From Acidobacteriaceae bacterium (GTDB lineage Bacteria > Acidobacteriota > Terriglobia > Terriglobales > Acidobacteriaceae), in the NCBI GenBank assembly GCA_027452245.1, contig DAIDGW010000161.1:1-64000 (forward strand): DNA of 64,000 nucleotides. The letters run 5' to 3'. The stretch's first letter is position 1; every line of letters starts with the position of its first letter. The notes beneath the pieces were generated by a model. The model was not told the DNA's origin. It searched no databases and was given only the letters and a program-made list of their open reading frames with translations. Below, in pieces: positions 61,584 through 64,000 of the stretch. The position numbers and the translations under genes are program-made.

Positions 61584-62417
61584 CTACACGGCCGGAGTTG
61601 TAATCCTTTTCACCACTTCGCGCGTGAACGATTTGCCCAGCTTGTCCTGCAAGGTCTCCTGGAATACCACCGAATCATCGGTGATCTTCACCACGTACCC
61701 GTTGAACACTGGATCGTTCTCGTGCAGAAAATAAGCCTTGTTCAGGTTGTTTGTGACTACGGCAATAAAGCCGCTGTCCGACTTCACCACTCCCCGGACA
61801 TTGATCTGCCCAATCTCCAGGCACTTCTTACCTGTCGAGCAACCCGATCCTCCCGCCTGCTGAACCACGGGGCTGAAGAACGGATCCCGCTTGCCGGTCA
61901 TCGCCCACTTTTTGTCTTCGGGCTTTGGCGCCGGGGCGGCCTCGGCTTTTGCTGGCTCTGGCTTCACGCTGGTCGGCTTCGCCATCACCCGCTTAACAGC
62001 TACGGGGTGAATCACTGTTTTGGGGCCATGCGCCTTGGCTACTAACGGCTTGGCTGCGTGCCGTGGAACGACCGGAGTATGTTTTGCCGGAGCGGCAGCA
62101 TTTTTAACTGGCGCACTGGTCGGGCTGGCTGTCGCTGCTCCAGCCTTTGCCGGCATTGCAACCACATGAATCGGTTGGGCAGATTGCGCAACTTTAGCCG
62201 GAACCACAGCTGCAGCCGGTTTCGCCATGGGTGAAACCACCGGCGAAGCCTTCGGCACCGGAGTGCCAGCTGCTTGCAGGGCCGCATTGGATTTCACCGT
62301 CTGCTGCTGTTGCAGCGACTTGGCGATGCTGCGCACAGTATCGATATCCCCCGGATTCTGTGCCCAGGCAGCGCCCGTCATTATCGTGATTGCTAGAACG
62401 ATTGTCGTCAGCTTCAT
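61584..62417 (-). CDS. pilP: Type IV pilus assembly protein PilP-like
   Basis: A 277-aa protein with a signal peptide, a long Ala/Pro/Lys/Val-rich linker (about 40-180) and a C-terminal beta domain: MTGKRDPFFSPVVQQ, LEIGQINVRGVVKSDSGFIAVVTNNLNKAYFLHENDPVFNGYVVKITDDSVVFQE. RDPF and VRGVV are PilP hallmarks. PilP links the inner-membrane PilN/PilO complex to PilQ. The low-complexity linker is longer than usual. Confidence 0.85.
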   Translation of the reverse strand: MKLTTIVLAITIMTGAAWAQNPGDIDTVRSIAKSLQQQQTVKSNAALQAAGTPVPKASPVVSPMAKPAAAVVPAKVAQSAQPIHVVAMPAKAGAATASPTSAPVKNAAAPAKHTPVVPRHAAKPLVAKAHGPKTVIHPVAVKRVMAKPTSVKPEPAKAEAAPAPKPEDKKWAMTGKRDPFFSPVVQQAGGSGCSTGKKCLEIGQINVRGVVKSDSGFIAVVTNNLNKAYFLHENDPVFNGYVVKITDDSVVFQETLQDKLGKSFTREVVKRITTPAV

Positions 62418-62426
62418 AAACGTTTC

Positions 62427-63068
62427 CTACCTCGCTGCACGAGCTCCCGGTTTGGGCGCTGCCTTGGCAGCGGCCTGTTGTGGTTCGTGACTGAAGAAAG
62501 TTGTCGCGGTGCAGGAAGCCACCACGCTCTCGTTTGGAGCGTACTGATATGTGTGCTTTACTTTGGCCTCCGACGGCTGCTTCGTGGTCGAGATCAAAAG
62601 GTTGGTGATATTTACGATTCGTTCCAGCTTGCCCACCCGGTCGAAGAAATTCAGCACCGAGTAGTACGGTCCATCGAGCTCCACACTAAAGGGCATTTCG
62701 GTGTAGTACTCCTTCGAGACAGTCGGCTTGGCCAGGTAACTACGAATCTCGATTCCAGCTTTTTGCGCTTCCCCGTCCAGCGTCGTGATAAACCCATCGA
62801 CCTGCTTGTCATCGGGAACAATGCGCCGTTCAATGTCCAGTTGCTGCTTCACCTCCGCCAGTTCCTGATCGATCTGCTTCAACTTGGGCCGGTACGCTTC
62901 CAGTTCGTTATTCTCGCGGACCTTCTGCTCCAGCGCATGTTGTGCTGCCGCATTCTTGTCGTCCTGGCTTTTGAACAACGTGAAGTAGAGCGCTCCCGAC
63001 AGGATTGCGCCTCCCGCAATCACTACACCCCACTGCTTGACTCCCGATAGCTCGCTAAAGTTCGCCAT
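62427..63068 (-). CDS. pilO: Type IV pilus assembly protein PilO-like
   Basis: A 213-aa protein with a membrane helix near the N-terminus (GVVIAGGAILSGALYFTLFKS), a coiled coil (residues about 40-85, NNELEAYRPKLKQIDQELAEVKQQL), and an alpha/beta periplasmic domain (YYTEMPFSVELDGPYYSVLNFFDRVGKLERIVNITNLLIST). This is the PilO pattern. It is encoded 10 bases after pilN. Confidence 0.88.
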   Translation of the reverse strand: MANFSELSGVKQWGVVIAGGAILSGALYFTLFKSQDDKNAAAQHALEQKVRENNELEAYRPKLKQIDQELAEVKQQLDIERRIVPDDKQVDGFITTLDGEAQKAGIEIRSYLAKPTVSKEYYTEMPFSVELDGPYYSVLNFFDRVGKLERIVNITNLLISTTKQPSEAKVKHTYQYAPNESVVASCTATTFFSHEPQQAAAKAAPKPGARAAR

Positions 63069-63078
63069 AGATACGCCT

Positions 63079-63669
63079 CTACGATTTCCCTTTCTCGCAG
63101 GTCAGCGTGAACTGAAACGCTTGCATGTCTTTGATCTGGCTGTCCTGATACGTTTCTTTCATCTCGACATTGCTGAAGTAACCCGTCTTCTGCAGATTCG
63201 CGATCAGGTTCGCGACCGCATCCGCACTCAGCGCTGTCCCTTCCAGATTCACGCTGGGACCGGCATCTTCCATCTTGTTCAGCCACACGGCTTCAGTGTC
63301 GTTTACCGTCTGGCCCATCATGGCCAGCAAGTTCACGGGGCCTGCCTGGTTCTTACGCAGTTCGTCAATGACGTCAACCCGGTGCTTGTAATTGTTGGCT
63401 TGGGTTTGCCGCTCCAGGAAACGCGCCTTCACGTCGGCCAGTTCGTGATTCTTTGCCTCCGCGACCTTCATCTTGGCGGCAATCTGTTTGGCCTGATGAT
63501 CCAGCCGATACCAGTAGCCCAGGTTCAGCAGGCCGGCAATAATGACTACCACCAGCACTTTCAGCTGCGGCGATCCCAGGTCGCCCAGCTCCATTGCGGG
63601 CATCACCGGAGTGCTGCCACCCCGCTTGTTCTTGCCCTTGGCTGTTTCGAGCAGGTTGATTTTGATCAT
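63079..63669 (-). CDS. pilN: Type IV pilus assembly protein PilN-like
   Basis: A 196-aa protein beginning MIKINLLETAKGK, the usual PilN start that contacts PilM. A membrane helix (LKVLVVVIIAGLLNLGYW) is followed by a coiled coil and a periplasmic domain with GTALSADAVANLIANLQKTGYFSNVEMKE. ATG 63669 overlaps the pilM stop as ATGA, so translation is coupled. Confidence 0.9.
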   Translation of the reverse strand: MIKINLLETAKGKNKRGGSTPVMPAMELGDLGSPQLKVLVVVIIAGLLNLGYWYRLDHQAKQIAAKMKVAEAKNHELADVKARFLERQTQANNYKHRVDVIDELRKNQAGPVNLLAMMGQTVNDTEAVWLNKMEDAGPSVNLEGTALSADAVANLIANLQKTGYFSNVEMKETYQDSQIKDMQAFQFTLTCEKGKS

Positions 63670-64000
63670 AGGGATTCAAAGCTCCTCAAGGCCAAGCCCA
63701 CGGCCACGGCCATCTGGCCGGGATTCTGCTCCACCAGTTCCGCCCCGACTCCTTCCGCGGGCGGCACCACGCGCTGGAACGGATTCAACAACTCCACCGG
63801 CATGGAAAACTCCTGCCGCAGCGCCTCCACCAGTCCGGGAACTTTCGACGATCCACCCGCCAGGTAGATCTTCTCGATGTGCTCGCCTGCGGCGCTGGCG
63901 CGGAAAAAATCAAACGTCTTTTGAATCTCCAGCACGATGATTTCTGTCACCTGCTGCAGAATGGGAGTCTTTGCGTCTTCGCTCACGGTTCCGACTTTCC
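63666..64000 (-). CDS. pilM: Type IV pilus assembly protein PilM, C-terminal part
   Basis: The reading frame enters from the right edge, so the N-terminus is missing (about 111 codons seen). IYLAGGSSKVPGLVEALRQEFSMPVELLNPF and AELVEQNPGQMAVAVGLALRSFESL are the C-terminal actin-like (ASKHA) end of PilM. PilM is cytoplasmic and binds the PilN N-terminus. It is the first visible gene of pilMNOPQ. Confidence 0.9.
   Translation of the reverse strand, partial: KVGTVSEDAKTPILQQVTEIIVLEIQKTFDFFRASAAGEHIEKIYLAGGSSKVPGLVEALRQEFSMPVELLNPFQRVVPPAEGVGAELVEQNPGQMAVAVGLALRSFESL

Noticed and set aside
1-64000. CRISPR array, prophage or intact insertion sequence
   Set aside because: No regularly spaced repeats, phage structural genes or paired terminal repeats were seen.

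Overview
The window looks like chromosomal core sequence from an Acidobacteriota bacterium of the Terriglobia/Koribacter type. The evidence is a VWFA-related Acidobacterial-type protein, a DUF6599-type protein, a DUF3106/anti-sigma/ECF sigma locus, a Ser/Thr kinase with a TPR tail, high GC with GC-rich third positions, and the layout pilMNOPQ-M24 peptidase-accB-accC. Most of the DNA is housekeeping or cell-envelope coding sequence. There is no prophage, CRISPR array or intact mobile element. The only mobile-element trace is a decayed transposase tail beside a tRNA gene.

Layout. 0-1 kb: 5' part of a PilT-like pilus retraction ATPase on the minus strand, cut by the window edge. 1-11.9 kb, plus strand: recO, a lytic transglycosylase, an AMIN/amidase_3 cell-wall amidase, a DUF6599-type protein, a candidate small RNA, a zinc-ribbon membrane protein behind a LexA-like palindrome, an M28 peptidase, rnhB, and a tandem PilZ protein behind a long structured leader. 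12-16 kb: zapA with a ZapB-like coiled-coil gene (minus), a cytochrome c, an aminotransferase and an outer-membrane protein. 16-25 kb: a peroxiredoxin, a second M28 peptidase, a minus-strand sigma/anti-sigma/DUF3106 group, small conserved genes including a 49-aa one, a YjbR-like protein and a 1003-aa Ser/Thr kinase. 25.4-26.6 kb: tRNA-Arg(UCU), a transposase fossil and about 850 bases of unexplained DNA. 26.6-32.9 kb: purA, small enzymes, ndk, sucCD, trpD.

33-43 kb: an MBL/beta-CASP hydrolase, then a peroxiredoxin-like gene, rlmB and an M1-like protein with an altered zinc motif (translationally coupled to rlmB), ffh, an oxidoreductase, an Lmo0937-type membrane peptide, a VWA protein and an RluD-type synthase. 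43-51 kb: lgt, a GIDE-domain membrane protein, mreD-mreC-mreB, a FecR protein and a double zinc-ribbon membrane protein. 51-58 kb: a YjbQ-type protein, two APC permeases, thiE, accC and accB. 58-64 kb: an M24 peptidase and pilQ-P-O-N-M (PilM cut by the right edge). Both window ends therefore carry type IV pilus genes.

The themes are envelope construction (MreBCD, Lgt, amidase, transglycosylase), division (ZapA plus partner), pilus assembly and retraction, and central metabolism (SucCD, PurA, Ndk, AccBC). Several convergent gene pairs are separated by strong hairpins that could serve both strands. The most interesting unexplained elements are the candidate RNA at 6802-6895, the structured leader at 10793-11065 ahead of the PilZ gene, the LexA-like palindrome at 6959-6974, the HQLTH peptidase-like protein, the GIDE-domain protein and the CTG-started permease. 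All calls rest on reading the sequence and on remembered family features; no database search was run.
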